A stretch of DNA of 64,000 bases from Clostridium thermobutyricum (GTDB lineage Bacteria; Bacillota; Clostridia; Ch29). The translations under genes and the position numbers were made by a program. The notes under the pieces are model-generated. The model saw only the letters and a list, made by a program, of their open reading frames with translations. It searched no databases and was not told where the DNA came from. Positions within the stretch are counted from its first letter, which is position 1. The number at the start of each line of letters is the position of its first letter. Shown piece by piece: positions 20,759 through 30,261 of this stretch. Where the stretch lies: assembly GCA_016842005.1 (NCBI GenBank), contig JAENYD010000011.1, positions 1-64,000 on the forward strand, in the 5' to 3' direction.

Positions 20759-22633
20759 ATGAATAATTCTTTAGTTTTGGAACACTTAAAATCTTTAGTT
20801 GACCAGAGTATCGGCGAAAACAATCAGAATATAGACATCAGGATATTAAAAGACAATTTTGATTTAATAGTATCAATGATGATTGACAGGGACAGTTGCT
20901 TATTATTAATGGATAACGATAAAAATGTAATCAGTGTATATAGTTATGATAGATTTTCACATTTAGACAGTCTGGTGGGGAGTTCTATAAATTTACCCTT
21001 TATAGACAAGATCGAGCTGGACCAATTAACAGATATAATGGAGGGGACACGCGAAAAGAGTAATATCAGATTGGATGCAGTGACAACCCGGGTGAGAAGA
21101 AAGAACATTATTTCGGCAAACAGATTGGATAACAATACGAAAATGGAAAGCAGAAAAACAGATGAGAAATTGTTTATGTATCAGTGCTATTCTAAGATGC
21201 AATGTATAGAAAACTATTATCTGTGCATGATAACGCCCGATGAAAATGATATATTCTATAGCACACTATTGAAGAAAATAAGTGATAACATTAATAAGTC
21301 CATGAAATTGACAATGAAATATTATAATTACAATAAGTTTTTAATGAAATGCCTTGACGCAGTCGAGGATGGAATTTCGGTATGCGACAAAGACGGTTAT
21401 CTTATATATGTGAATAATGCGTGCTGCAGTTTAATAGGTGAAAGCAAGGAAGAATTATTATTCAAGAAAGCTCAAGAAGTTACAAAGAATAAGCCTGCCC
21501 TGCTTAAGATAATCGAAGAGCGGAAGAAGTTGGTGGATTTTGAATATTTTCTTAATCTCCGGGCGAAGAATAAAACAATTCATCTTATAAATTCTGGTTA
21601 TCCTGTTTTTGCTGATGATGGAGAAGAGGTAATAGGTGCGATAAATATTTTTAGAGGGATTAAGCGGTCAAGAAAACTGGCAAATACTATTGCAGGATAT
21701 CAAGGTACATTTGAATTTAAAGATATTATTGGACAGAGCAGTATTATAAAGGACAGAATCAATCTGGCCAAAGTCTATTCACGCAGTGGGGCTAACATAC
21801 TGATACAGGGGGAGAGCGGAACCGGGAAAGAATTATTTGCTCAATCAATTCACAATTACAGTGACAGAAAATCAGAACCGTTTATTCCGATAAACTGCGC
21901 AAATTTCCCCAATGAGCTGATTGATAGTGAATTATTCGGATACGAGGAAGGGGCTTTCACCGGCGCCCAGAAAGGGGGGAAACCAGGGAAGTTTGAGCTG
22001 GCAAATGGCGGTACGCTGTTCCTGGATGAAATGGGAGAAATGCCATTGCATTTACAAGCCAAGCTTTTAAGGGTGGTTGAAACCAAAACTATACAGAGAA
22101 TTGGCGGAAGCAGGCCTATTAAAGTTGATGTGAGGATAATAGCAGCTACGAACAGGCAACTAGAGAAAAGTGTAAAAGAAGGGAAATTCAGAAAAGATTT
22201 GTATTACAGGCTGAAAGTGTTATTTCTTGAGATACCACCCTTAAGAGAAAGAAAAGAAGATATTCTGATACTTGCACAATATTTCATTGATAAATTCGAT
22301 GAGAAAATGCAAAAGAGTGTAAAAGGTATTGACAGCGATGGTCAGAAAATTATGCTCTCGTATAACTGGCCGGGGAATGTAAGAGAACTTGAAAATATTA
22401 TTTCCAGAGCACTATATATCAGTGATGGTGAATATATTACAAGAGAACATTTGATTAGAGCGGGACTTGATGAGATAAATTACCAGGTCAATACTAATAG
22501 CAAATTGAGTGACATAAACAGAGAAATACTCCTTGAAACCCTTAAACAAACGGGAGGCAACAAGAAAAAAGCTGCAGAAATTTTGGGGATTTCGAGGCCT
22601 ACGGTTTACAGGATGTTAGAAAAAAATAAATAG
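20759..22633 (+). CDS. sigma-54-dependent transcriptional activator (PAS, AAA+, Fis HTH)
   Basis: GESGTGKELFAQSIH, GAFTGA, C-terminal KKAAEILGISRPTVYRML. Confidence 0.93.
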   Translation: MNNSLVLEHLKSLVDQSIGENNQNIDIRILKDNFDLIVSMMIDRDSCLLLMDNDKNVISVYSYDRFSHLDSLVGSSINLPFIDKIELDQLTDIMEGTREKSNIRLDAVTTRVRRKNIISANRLDNNTKMESRKTDEKLFMYQCYSKMQCIENYYLCMITPDENDIFYSTLLKKISDNINKSMKLTMKYYNYNKFLMKCLDAVEDGISVCDKDGYLIYVNNACCSLIGESKEELLFKKAQEVTKNKPALLKIIEERKKLVDFEYFLNLRAKNKTIHLINSGYPVFADDGEEVIGAINIFRGIKRSRKLANTIAGYQGTFEFKDIIGQSSIIKDRINLAKVYSRSGANILIQGESGTGKELFAQSIHNYSDRKSEPFIPINCANFPNELIDSELFGYEEGAFTGAQKGGKPGKFELANGGTLFLDEMGEMPLHLQAKLLRVVETKTIQRIGGSRPIKVDVRIIAATNRQLEKSVKEGKFRKDLYYRLKVLFLEIPPLRERKEDILILAQYFIDKFDEKMQKSVKGIDSDGQKIMLSYNWPGNVRELENIISRALYISDGEYITREHLIRAGLDEINYQVNTNSKLSDINREILLETLKQTGGNKKKAAEILGISRPTVYRMLEKNK

Positions 22634-22670
22634 AAATTTCATTACTGTCAAGGGGCAGTATAAAACTAGA

Positions 22671-22702
22671 GAAGGATGCGATAATTATTGCATCCTTCTC
22701 TA
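22671..22702 (+). terminator. hairpin after the sigma-54 activator gene
   Basis: gagaaggatgc gataattatt gcatccttctc: perfect 11-bp stem. Confidence 0.55.
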
Positions 22703-22762
22703 TCTGCTTGTAGATATTTTTCTGGTGTAATAATTGATTTAATTTTATGACATGCAAATCAG

Positions 22763-22778
22763 TGGCACGGTTTTTGCA
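22763..22778 (+). promoter_or_regulatory. sigma-54 promoter for butyrate kinase
   Basis: TGGCACGgtttTTGCA, full consensus match. Confidence 0.9.
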
Positions 22779-22869
22779 AGTTATATTATAAATTATGGGC
22801 ATAGCATGACAGTGGCGTGTTGCCCGAATACCAGTGGCTAATATCAATATCAGAATCAGGAGGGATAAA

Positions 22870-23949
22870 GTGACTAAATCAAATTATATGATACTGGCTG
22901 TGAACCCCGGTTCAACCTCAACAAAAATTGCAGTATATAAAAATGAGACGGAACAGTTCAGAGAGACCGTTGAACATTCCAATCAGGAACTATCCAGATA
23001 CAAGTCTGTAACCGATCAGTATGAAATGAGAAAAGAAGCCGTGTTGTCCTATCTGAAAAAAATGGGATTTGATGTAAAGCGATTGTCCGCCGTAGTAGGT
23101 AGAGGAGGTCTGTTACCACCTGTTAAATCAGGAGCCTATCGGGTAAACAAAGCAATGCTGGACCGGCTGATTAACAGGCCTGTAGCAGAGCATGCTTCAA
23201 ACCTGGGTGCGGTAATTGCTTATCACATCGCCAGTCCTTTAGAAATACCGGCTTATATATATGATTCCGTTGCTGTGGATGAACTGGAAGATGTAGCGAG
23301 ATTATCAGGATTGCCTGAAATAGACAGGAAAAGTCTTTCACACGCTTTAAATATGAGGGCAGTAGCAATAAAGACAGCTGAAAAGCTAAATAAATCTTAT
23401 CATGATATGAATATCATTGTGGCTCATCTAGGCGGGGGTATTTCCATAAGCGTGCACAAGGGAGGTCAGATGATAGACATAGTATCTGACGATGAAGGAC
23501 CTTTTTCACCGGAAAGAGCTGGAAGGGTACCCTGCATGCTATTGGCCAAACTCTGTTATTCAGGCAAATATGACCACAGGACTATGATGAAGAGATTGAG
23601 GGGAAACGGAGGTCTGGTAGCCTATCTGGGTACAAACAAAGCCGTAGAAGTTGAGGATAGAATCAAAAACGGTGATAAGGAAGCGGAACTGGTTTATTAT
23701 GCTATGGCATACCAGGTAGCTAAAGGCATAGGCGAACTGGCTACAGTAGTAATGGGTGATGTAGACCGTATAATAATTACCGGAGGCATTGCTTATTCCA
23801 GAATAATGACTGAATGGATTAAAGAAAGGGTGAAATTTATTGCCCCTGTTGAGATAATGCCAGGTGAAAATGAACTGGAGGCCCTGGCTTTAGGTGCATT
23901 AAGGGTATTAAGAGGTGAAGAACAGTATCATGAGTATGATATGGAATAA
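22870..23949 (+). CDS. buk: butyrate kinase
   Basis: ILAVNPGSTSTKIAVY, VAHLGGGISISVHKGGQMID; GTG start at 22870 after aggaggg. Confidence 0.93.
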   Translation: MTKSNYMILAVNPGSTSTKIAVYKNETEQFRETVEHSNQELSRYKSVTDQYEMRKEAVLSYLKKMGFDVKRLSAVVGRGGLLPPVKSGAYRVNKAMLDRLINRPVAEHASNLGAVIAYHIASPLEIPAYIYDSVAVDELEDVARLSGLPEIDRKSLSHALNMRAVAIKTAEKLNKSYHDMNIIVAHLGGGISISVHKGGQMIDIVSDDEGPFSPERAGRVPCMLLAKLCYSGKYDHRTMMKRLRGNGGLVAYLGTNKAVEVEDRIKNGDKEAELVYYAMAYQVAKGIGELATVVMGDVDRIIITGGIAYSRIMTEWIKERVKFIAPVEIMPGENELEALALGALRVLRGEEQYHEYDME

Positions 23950-24038
23950 TTCAGGAAGCTGGATTGTTGTCATTCCGGCAAACTGCTGGTAAGTCCTTCT
24001 TTTGATTGTATTGCCGGGGGTCATAGAAATCAAGTCTG

Positions 24039-24055
24039 TGTAAAATATTATTACA
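24039..24055. promoter_or_regulatory. dyad TGTAA-N7-TTACA, putative upstream activator site
   Basis: tgtaaaatattattaca. Confidence 0.55.
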
Positions 24056-24128
24056 TGACAAGTGTTGTTACATGGGTTTGGAAAACGCTGAATATTCTGA
24101 TGTTTCTGAACCCGGTCGGGTGCAAAAG

Positions 24129-24145
24129 TGTAAAAAACAGTTACA
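24129..24145. promoter_or_regulatory. dyad TGTAA-N7-TTACA, putative upstream activator site
   Basis: tgtaaaaaacagttaca, 90 bp from the preceding copy. Confidence 0.55.
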
Positions 24146-24268
24146 GTTTTTGGCGTTCTTAATTCCAAAGCATTTTATTTTATGATGTTGACCTTTGTAT
24201 TTTGGTTGTCGCCTTTGTTGGGGATGGTTTCCCGGATAAACAGAACAACAGGCGTATCAAATGATAAT

Positions 24269-24284
24269 TGGCAGGAATCTTGCG
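24269..24284 (+). promoter_or_regulatory. sigma-54 promoter for the YkvI-like transporter
   Basis: TGGCAGGaatcTTGCG. Confidence 0.8.
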
Positions 24285-24402
24285 AATAGAAAAATTGATT
24301 AACTGTGAAGACTGAATTATATCAACACAAGAACAGGGGAGGTGTAGAGGAGGTACCTGACAGTCTTTTGGACCACCAATAATCTTATAAGGAGGTAAAC
24401 AA

Positions 24403-25524
24403 ATGAGTAAAAAATTTGCAGTCCCTGCTGCTTTTGGGGTAGCGGCAGTATGGTTTGGCGGTCATGCCGGGGGAGGTTTTGCAACAGGCAGACAGGAAGC
24501 CAGTTTCTTTGTTCAGTATGGCTGGACTGCGGCATGGGTTCCTTTGCTCTCAATGGTTCTATTGGGAATTGCATTTTATTTTGGTATTGAATTCGCTAGG
24601 ATTAACAAAACATTTGACTACAAAAACTTTGTGAACAAACTATATGCACCTTATGAAAAAATATTTGCAAACTTGTTCGACCTCTTATATCTATATGTAA
24701 TTCTACTGGCCACCGGTGCCGCTATCGCCGGTGCGGCAAGCCTTATACAGCAAGCAATGAATCTTCCATATGGGTTAGCGGTTATAATTACGGGAGCGAT
24801 ATTGTTGATATTTACCGTTTTTGGCGCGGATTTAGTCAGAAATGCTTCTGCCGGTATGTCTGTTTTCCTTATAGCTTCATTGCTATTGGTGACTGTTCTT
24901 GGTATCAAGTCGGGTGCAGCCAACATCAGTGAAGTACTCGCTACAAAGCCAACAACTTCAGGATTTGGGAAAATATTACTGAATGGAGTGTTGTATGCTT
25001 CCTTCCAGTCTATGTTGATAGGGGCTATGGTATCAGTATCTGATGTTTTGAAAACCAGAAAAGATACCTTTAATGCTGCACTGGTTGGAATCGTTATTAA
25101 CGGTGCAATACTGTTACTGGTATGTTATATGATGCTGGGCTACTATCCTGCGATTGTGAAGGAAACTTTACCGGTATATTTTGTTACAGGTCAATTGGGG
25201 CAATCATGGTTATTTGTGCTTTATTCACTAATCCTTTTCTTTGCGCTTATTTCAACCGGGGTTTCATTTGTATTCGGAGGAGTAAAGAGATTTGAGAATG
25301 CCTGGTCTTCGGGAAACCTGCAAGGCAGAAGGATAATATTGTCAGTAGTATTTCTGACAGTAGCTGCAGGGGTATCATTGTTCGGGCTTACTGCGATTGT
25401 TGCAAAAGGATATAGTTCCCTTGGATATATCTGTATTTTCCTTAATCTGATTCCTCTATTGGTAGTTGCGCCATATAAAATCAGGAAGGCAAGACAAGCC
25501 GAAACCGTAAATCCTGACGCATAG
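24403..25524 (+). CDS. YkvI/COG3949-like membrane transporter
   Basis: Polytopic; AAVWFGGHAGGGFATGRQEASFF signature. Confidence 0.75.
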   Translation: MSKKFAVPAAFGVAAVWFGGHAGGGFATGRQEASFFVQYGWTAAWVPLLSMVLLGIAFYFGIEFARINKTFDYKNFVNKLYAPYEKIFANLFDLLYLYVILLATGAAIAGAASLIQQAMNLPYGLAVIITGAILLIFTVFGADLVRNASAGMSVFLIASLLLVTVLGIKSGAANISEVLATKPTTSGFGKILLNGVLYASFQSMLIGAMVSVSDVLKTRKDTFNAALVGIVINGAILLLVCYMMLGYYPAIVKETLPVYFVTGQLGQSWLFVLYSLILFFALISTGVSFVFGGVKRFENAWSSGNLQGRRIILSVVFLTVAAGVSLFGLTAIVAKGYSSLGYICIFLNLIPLLVVAPYKIRKARQAETVNPDA

Positions 25525-25560
25525 AAGAAAAACATGACGGGCGTGTAATAATGCATAACA

Positions 25561-25577
25561 TGTAAAAAAGCATTACA
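25561..25577. promoter_or_regulatory. dyad TGTAA-N7-TTACA, putative upstream activator site
   Basis: tgtaaaaaagcattaca. Confidence 0.55.
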
Positions 25578-25637
25578 CATCCGGAACGGGAGGGCGGAAA
25601 GGGCTAGAGCGTTTTTGGCGGTAATCGCCTATAGAAA

Positions 25638-25680
25638 TATAGAGAACAAGTGTAAAAATGTTTTACATTTGTTCTCTATA
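25638..25680. promoter_or_regulatory. 43-bp near-perfect palindrome centred on a fourth TGTAA-N7-TTACA site (25651-25667)
   Basis: tatagagaacaagtgtaaaaatgttttacatttgttctctata; one mismatched arm position; could also act as a terminator. Confidence 0.55.
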
Positions 25681-25765
25681 TATTTTGCCCGAATATCTGT
25701 TAAAGCTCCGTTCAAAATCTGGTAAATACGTGTATACCGGCGTTTCAGTAATAATTATCAATCAT

Positions 25766-25781
25766 TGGCAAGAGTTTTGCA
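25766..25781 (+). promoter_or_regulatory. sigma-54 promoter for the FAD oxidase/Hdr/hydrogenase operon
   Basis: TGGCAAGagttTTGCA. Confidence 0.85.
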
Positions 25782-25858
25782 TTAAAGCGGATATGGTTAG
25801 GAGAATTGAGAATGCTTAACTAATATCTTTTAAATATTCATAAGAAGGGGGTCTTAAA

Positions 25859-27259
25859 GTGGATGTTCAATATCTGGATAAGCTGAAGGAGATTGTGGGA
25901 GAAGACGGCTATTTTGAAGAGTATGAAGATTTACTATGTTACTCGTATGATGCAACATATTTGAAAGGTAAGGTACCATCTATTGCACTTTATCCTACCA
26001 GCACTGAACAGGTATCTGAAATCATGAAAATTGCTTACGAAGAAGCAATTCCTGTAATTGCCAGGGGAGCGGGAACCAATATCGCTGGAAGTTTCATCCC
26101 TTTGGATAGAAATGCAATTATTGTCGACTTAAAACGCATGAATAAGATAATTGAAATTGATGCTGAAAATTTAACCGCAACTGTTGAGGCAGGGGTTGTC
26201 ACTCTTGACCTGATGACAGCTGTCGAGAAAGTTGGTCTTTTCTATCCGCCCGATCCCTCAAGTCAGAAAGTATCTACCATAGGCGGCAATGTGGCCGTAA
26301 ATGCAGGAGGTCCTCGAGGAGCAAAGTATGGGAATACTTTGGCTTATGTATTAGGCCTGGAAGTGGTTTTGGCTGACGGTAGAATATTGAATACAGGAAG
26401 TAAGTGTATAAAACAATCTTCGGGATACAACCTTGCGAAGCTATTTGTCGGTACGGAAGGGACTTTGGGCATAATAACCAAAGCTATATTAAAGCTTATT
26501 CCCAAGCCCGAAAGTAAGAAAACAATGGTGGCAATATTCGATAAATTACTGGATGCATCCCAGGCGGTTTCAAATGTTATAGCAAAGGGGATAGTACCCA
26601 CAACGCTGGAACTGATGGACGATAAAATGATAGCCCTGGTTGATCAGTTCAAACCCACAGGTTTTCCCAAGGATGCTGAAGCAGTGCTTATTATTGAAGT
26701 TGACGGACCTGCATCAATACTTGACGGACAGTTAGAGGAAATAAAGCAAATATGTATGGAGACAGGGGCCAGGGCTACTAAAATAGCTAAAGATGCGGAA
26801 GAGGCGGAAAAAATATGGGAAGGACGACGTTCGTCATATGGAGTATTCACCAGGGCAAGTCAAAATGTCCTTACAGAAGATATTACAGTCCCAAGGACCA
26901 AGTTTCCGGTTCTGGTGAAAAAGATAAAAGAAATAGGGGAGAAGTATAATGTAAATCTGTGCGTGGTTGCCCATGCCGGGGACGGTAATACTCATCCGGC
27001 TATTTTAGCTGACCTCAGGGATGAAGGTGAGAAGGAAAGAGTGGAGAAAGCCCTGGAAGAAATGGCTCTGGAAGGCATCAGACTTGGCGGCACATTGTCC
27101 GGTGAGCATGGGATTGGTGTGGTGAAAAAAGATTTTATGCTGGCAGAGCATGGTGAAGTAAGTCTGGCTGTAATGGAAAGTATAAAGAATGTTTTAGATC
27201 CGAAAGGAATATTGAATCCAGGGAAAGTGTGGAATAAGTCGGATATCACAAACAGCTGA
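25859..27259 (+). CDS. FAD-linked 2-hydroxyacid oxidase/dehydrogenase (GlcD-like)
   Basis: FAD_binding_4 region (RGAGTNIAGS, STIGGNVAVNAGGPRGAKYG), C-terminal HAGDGNTHP and LSGEHGIG. Confidence 0.92.
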   Translation: MDVQYLDKLKEIVGEDGYFEEYEDLLCYSYDATYLKGKVPSIALYPTSTEQVSEIMKIAYEEAIPVIARGAGTNIAGSFIPLDRNAIIVDLKRMNKIIEIDAENLTATVEAGVVTLDLMTAVEKVGLFYPPDPSSQKVSTIGGNVAVNAGGPRGAKYGNTLAYVLGLEVVLADGRILNTGSKCIKQSSGYNLAKLFVGTEGTLGIITKAILKLIPKPESKKTMVAIFDKLLDASQAVSNVIAKGIVPTTLELMDDKMIALVDQFKPTGFPKDAEAVLIIEVDGPASILDGQLEEIKQICMETGARATKIAKDAEEAEKIWEGRRSSYGVFTRASQNVLTEDITVPRTKFPVLVKKIKEIGEKYNVNLCVVAHAGDGNTHPAILADLRDEGEKERVEKALEEMALEGIRLGGTLSGEHGIGVVKKDFMLAEHGEVSLAVMESIKNVLDPKGILNPGKVWNKSDITNS

Positions 27260-27286
27260 TGCAGAGCGGGAAAGGGGGAAGAAAAA

Positions 27287-28447
27287 ATGAAAGATATTAA
27301 TGCATATAAAGATATGGTTGCTAAATGTGTCAGATGTGGTTTTTGTCAGGCTCACTGCCCGACATATAAGGCTCTTGGGGCAGAACCCTTTGTAGCCAGG
27401 GGCCGTCTTGAAATGGTTAATGCTACTTTCGACGGGAGACTTGACGGATATGTGGATGGAGTCATGAAACGGATGAACCAGTGTCTTCTCTGCGGGAACT
27501 GTACCCAAAACTGTCCTCCGGGGATTGAAACCGAAAAAATTGTTGAGGCATATAGGACGGCTTATATAAAGGAAAAAGGCATACCTGATGTTCTTAGCAG
27601 TGTAAAGACATTTATTGCTGATGTAGGCAATATAACCGGAGATGCACCGGATAACAGAATGCTTTGGGTTAATAACATACAGGATAAACTTGGGGATGTG
27701 AAGATAAATGAGCCGGCTGAATATGCGTATTTTGTCGGTTGCGTACCATCTTTGTACCCATCTGCATACAGCATCCCGCAGAATTTTGCTGCCATATTAA
27801 AAGCCGCCAATGTGTCTTTCTCACTTTTGGGGAAAGAAGAAAAATGCTGTGGTTATCCTCTTGCTGTAGGCGGGCTTCCTGAAGAAGCAAAGAAGACAGC
27901 CGAGAGCAACATTCAAAAACTCAAGCAGCTGGGCATAAAGAAAGTTGTAACGGGATGTCCATCCTGCTATCACATGTGGAAGGATTATTATCCCGAGCTT
28001 TTAGGCTATGACCCTGGCGTAGAAGTGTTTCACAGCACACAGCTTATGGCACAGCTGATATCAGAAGGGGCGCTGAAATTCAGAGAAACACCTATGGAGG
28101 TTACTTACCATGACCCCTGTGACCTGGGTAGAAAGAGTGGTATTTTTGATCCGCCCAGAGAAATTCTTCAAAACATTCCCGGAGTTGTCTTAAAAGAGAT
28201 GGCGTATAACAGGCTTGACTCCAGGTGCTGTGGCGGCGGAGGAAATCTGGAAATGAATGATGCCGCGCTCAGCAGTAAGGTTGCACAGGACAGAATCAGT
28301 CAGGCCCAGAATACAGGTGCAAAAGTCATTGTTTCGGCCTGTCAGCAGTGCAAGAGAACACTTCAGGCCGGCGCCAGGGCTATGAAGGCAAGAATTAAAG
28401 TGAAAGATATTTGTGAAATTGTGTTTGATGCCTTAGCTCAGGATTAG
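27287..28447 (+). CDS. GlcF/HdrD-like (Fe-S)-binding protein with two CCG domains
   Basis: CVRCGFCQAHCPTY, CLLCGNCTQNCP, EKCCGYPLAVGG, CCGGGGNLEMND, CQQCKRTL. Confidence 0.9.
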   Translation: MKDINAYKDMVAKCVRCGFCQAHCPTYKALGAEPFVARGRLEMVNATFDGRLDGYVDGVMKRMNQCLLCGNCTQNCPPGIETEKIVEAYRTAYIKEKGIPDVLSSVKTFIADVGNITGDAPDNRMLWVNNIQDKLGDVKINEPAEYAYFVGCVPSLYPSAYSIPQNFAAILKAANVSFSLLGKEEKCCGYPLAVGGLPEEAKKTAESNIQKLKQLGIKKVVTGCPSCYHMWKDYYPELLGYDPGVEVFHSTQLMAQLISEGALKFRETPMEVTYHDPCDLGRKSGIFDPPREILQNIPGVVLKEMAYNRLDSRCCGGGGNLEMNDAALSSKVAQDRISQAQNTGAKVIVSACQQCKRTLQAGARAMKARIKVKDICEIVFDALAQD

Positions 28448-28546
28448 AGCATAAAGCGGGGCATTACCCGATTTTGGAGTATGGAACCAAATCTGCAGTA
28501 GAAATAGGAGCTGTGGTTACTGAATAATCTATTAAAGCACCTATTT

Positions 28547-28999
28547 ATGAAGGAGGTAAACCAGATGAATATTAATGATTACAACTTTGAAGAAGGGCTT
28601 TACTATGATGAAGATCATGGCTGGGTAAAGGACGAAGGAGATTTTGTTACTATTGGTGTAACAGATTTTTTTCAAAAAGTAGCCGGTGAGATAGTATTTG
28701 TTGAACTGCCTTTAGTGGGGCGCACTATTGAGAAAGGCCAGCCGTATTCATCCATTGAATCAGGCAAATGGGTAGGCAGGCTAAAGGCCCCTTTAAGTGG
28801 AGAGATATTAGAAGTAAATGAAGAGCTTCAAGATTTCCCGTATACAATAAACGATGACCCATACGGAGATGGCTGGGTAATAAAGGTAAAACCGGACAGC
28901 AAAGAGGAGGACCTAAAAAAACTGTTTACTCCAGGAGATAAATTTGAAGCGTTTATCCGGGATGAAGAAAAGAAAATCAAAGAAGGCAAAAGGGAGTAA
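28547..28999 (+). CDS. GcvH-like lipoyl carrier protein
   Basis: GWVKDEGDFVTIGVTDFFQKVAGEIVFVELP; candidate lipoyl Lys in SIESGKWVGRLKAPLSGEILEVN. Confidence 0.88.
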   Translation: MKEVNQMNINDYNFEEGLYYDEDHGWVKDEGDFVTIGVTDFFQKVAGEIVFVELPLVGRTIEKGQPYSSIESGKWVGRLKAPLSGEILEVNEELQDFPYTINDDPYGDGWVIKVKPDSKEEDLKKLFTPGDKFEAFIRDEEKKIKEGKRE

Positions 29000-29034
29000 C
29001 ACTTACAACGCTGAAGGGGGAAGGTGAAAGATTT

Positions 29035-30261
29035 ATGACATTGGATGTAAAACAGCTTAAAGACAATGCGTTTGATTTTGAGCTGCTGGAAGAATTTCTA
29101 GCAAGCGTTCCAGAAGGTTCAAAACTAAAGACCTGTATCCAGTGCGGCAGCTGCAGCAGCAGCTGTCCTGCAGCTGAGGATATCTCTTCAACCCGGCGTC
29201 AGCTGTGGCGGATGCTTCAGATGGGATTGATAGACGAGGCTTTATCTTCTGAACTGTTCTGGGATTGTACTACATGTTCCATGTGCGAAATCAGGTGCCC
29301 TAGAGGCATACCATTAAGCAAGCTGGTTACAAAACTTAGAGAAAGATACAATGCTCATGAGGGACCAAAGGATGCTATGGCGCAGGTAGCGTCTGTTCTT
29401 GGCAAATCAAAGAATATAACGGGAGATGAACCTGAAAACCGATTGCTTTGGACCGAGAACATTCAAGGGTTATCTGCAGAACTTCGTAAAAACCTTGTTA
29501 AGGATAAAGCTGATGTAGTGTATTTTACCGGCTGTGTAAGCTCGCTGTTTCCACAGTCATATAAAATACCTCAATCTTTGACACGTATCCTGCTGGAGAC
29601 AGGGGTGGATTTTTCACTGCTGGGTGAAGATGAGTGGTGTTGTGGCTATCCTCAGTTGGCCGGAGGTTTTGGGGAGGATGCAGTAAAAGAATATGCGCTT
29701 CATAACCTGGAATTAGTTAAGGGTAAGGGGGCCAATACAGTCCTTATCAGCTGTCCTACATGTTACCATGTATGGAAGTATGAATATCCGGAGCTTCTCG
29801 GTGACCAACCGGACATAGACATTAAACATTATGTAGAATTCCTTCCTGAAGTAATCAAGGCGGGCAGCCTGGAGTTTAAAACAGATGAAGTGGTAGTTAC
29901 CTATCATGACCCTTGTGACCTTGGCAGAAAATCGGGGATCATTGAGCCTCCCAGAGAACTCATTAAGAGTTTGCCAGGTGTAAAACTGGTGGAAATGCGG
30001 TTTAACAGCGAGGACAGCAAATGCTGTGGTGGCGGAGGAAACTTAGAGATGATCAATGCTGACCTTTCCCATGAAATCGCTCAGAAGAGGGTAGAGGAAG
30101 CACTGGAAACAGGGGCTAAATACATTATCACAACCTGTCAGCAGTGCAAACGTACATTACAGAATGCAGCAAGACGTATGAGAGCCCGCATTAAAGTAAA
30201 TGACCTGCTGGAGTTTATTGACGAAAGAATTAATACCGAAGCCGGAGGTGAGCCCGCATGA
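29035..30261 (+). CDS. heterodisulfide reductase-like protein, HdrC-HdrB/HdrD type fusion
   Basis: N-terminal CIQCGSCSSSCP and CTTCSMCEIRCP; two CCG motifs (WCCGYPQLAGG, CCGGGGNLEM). Confidence 0.88.
   Translation: MTLDVKQLKDNAFDFELLEEFLASVPEGSKLKTCIQCGSCSSSCPAAEDISSTRRQLWRMLQMGLIDEALSSELFWDCTTCSMCEIRCPRGIPLSKLVTKLRERYNAHEGPKDAMAQVASVLGKSKNITGDEPENRLLWTENIQGLSAELRKNLVKDKADVVYFTGCVSSLFPQSYKIPQSLTRILLETGVDFSLLGEDEWCCGYPQLAGGFGEDAVKEYALHNLELVKGKGANTVLISCPTCYHVWKYEYPELLGDQPDIDIKHYVEFLPEVIKAGSLEFKTDEVVVTYHDPCDLGRKSGIIEPPRELIKSLPGVKLVEMRFNSEDSKCCGGGGNLEMINADLSHEIAQKRVEEALETGAKYIITTCQQCKRTLQNAARRMRARIKVNDLLEFIDERINTEAGGEPA

Noticed and set aside
22500-22763. TGTAA-N7-TTACA enhancer upstream of the buk sigma-54 promoter
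   Set aside because: Only half-sites (TGTAA at 22726, TTTACA near 22605) are present; no full dyad found.
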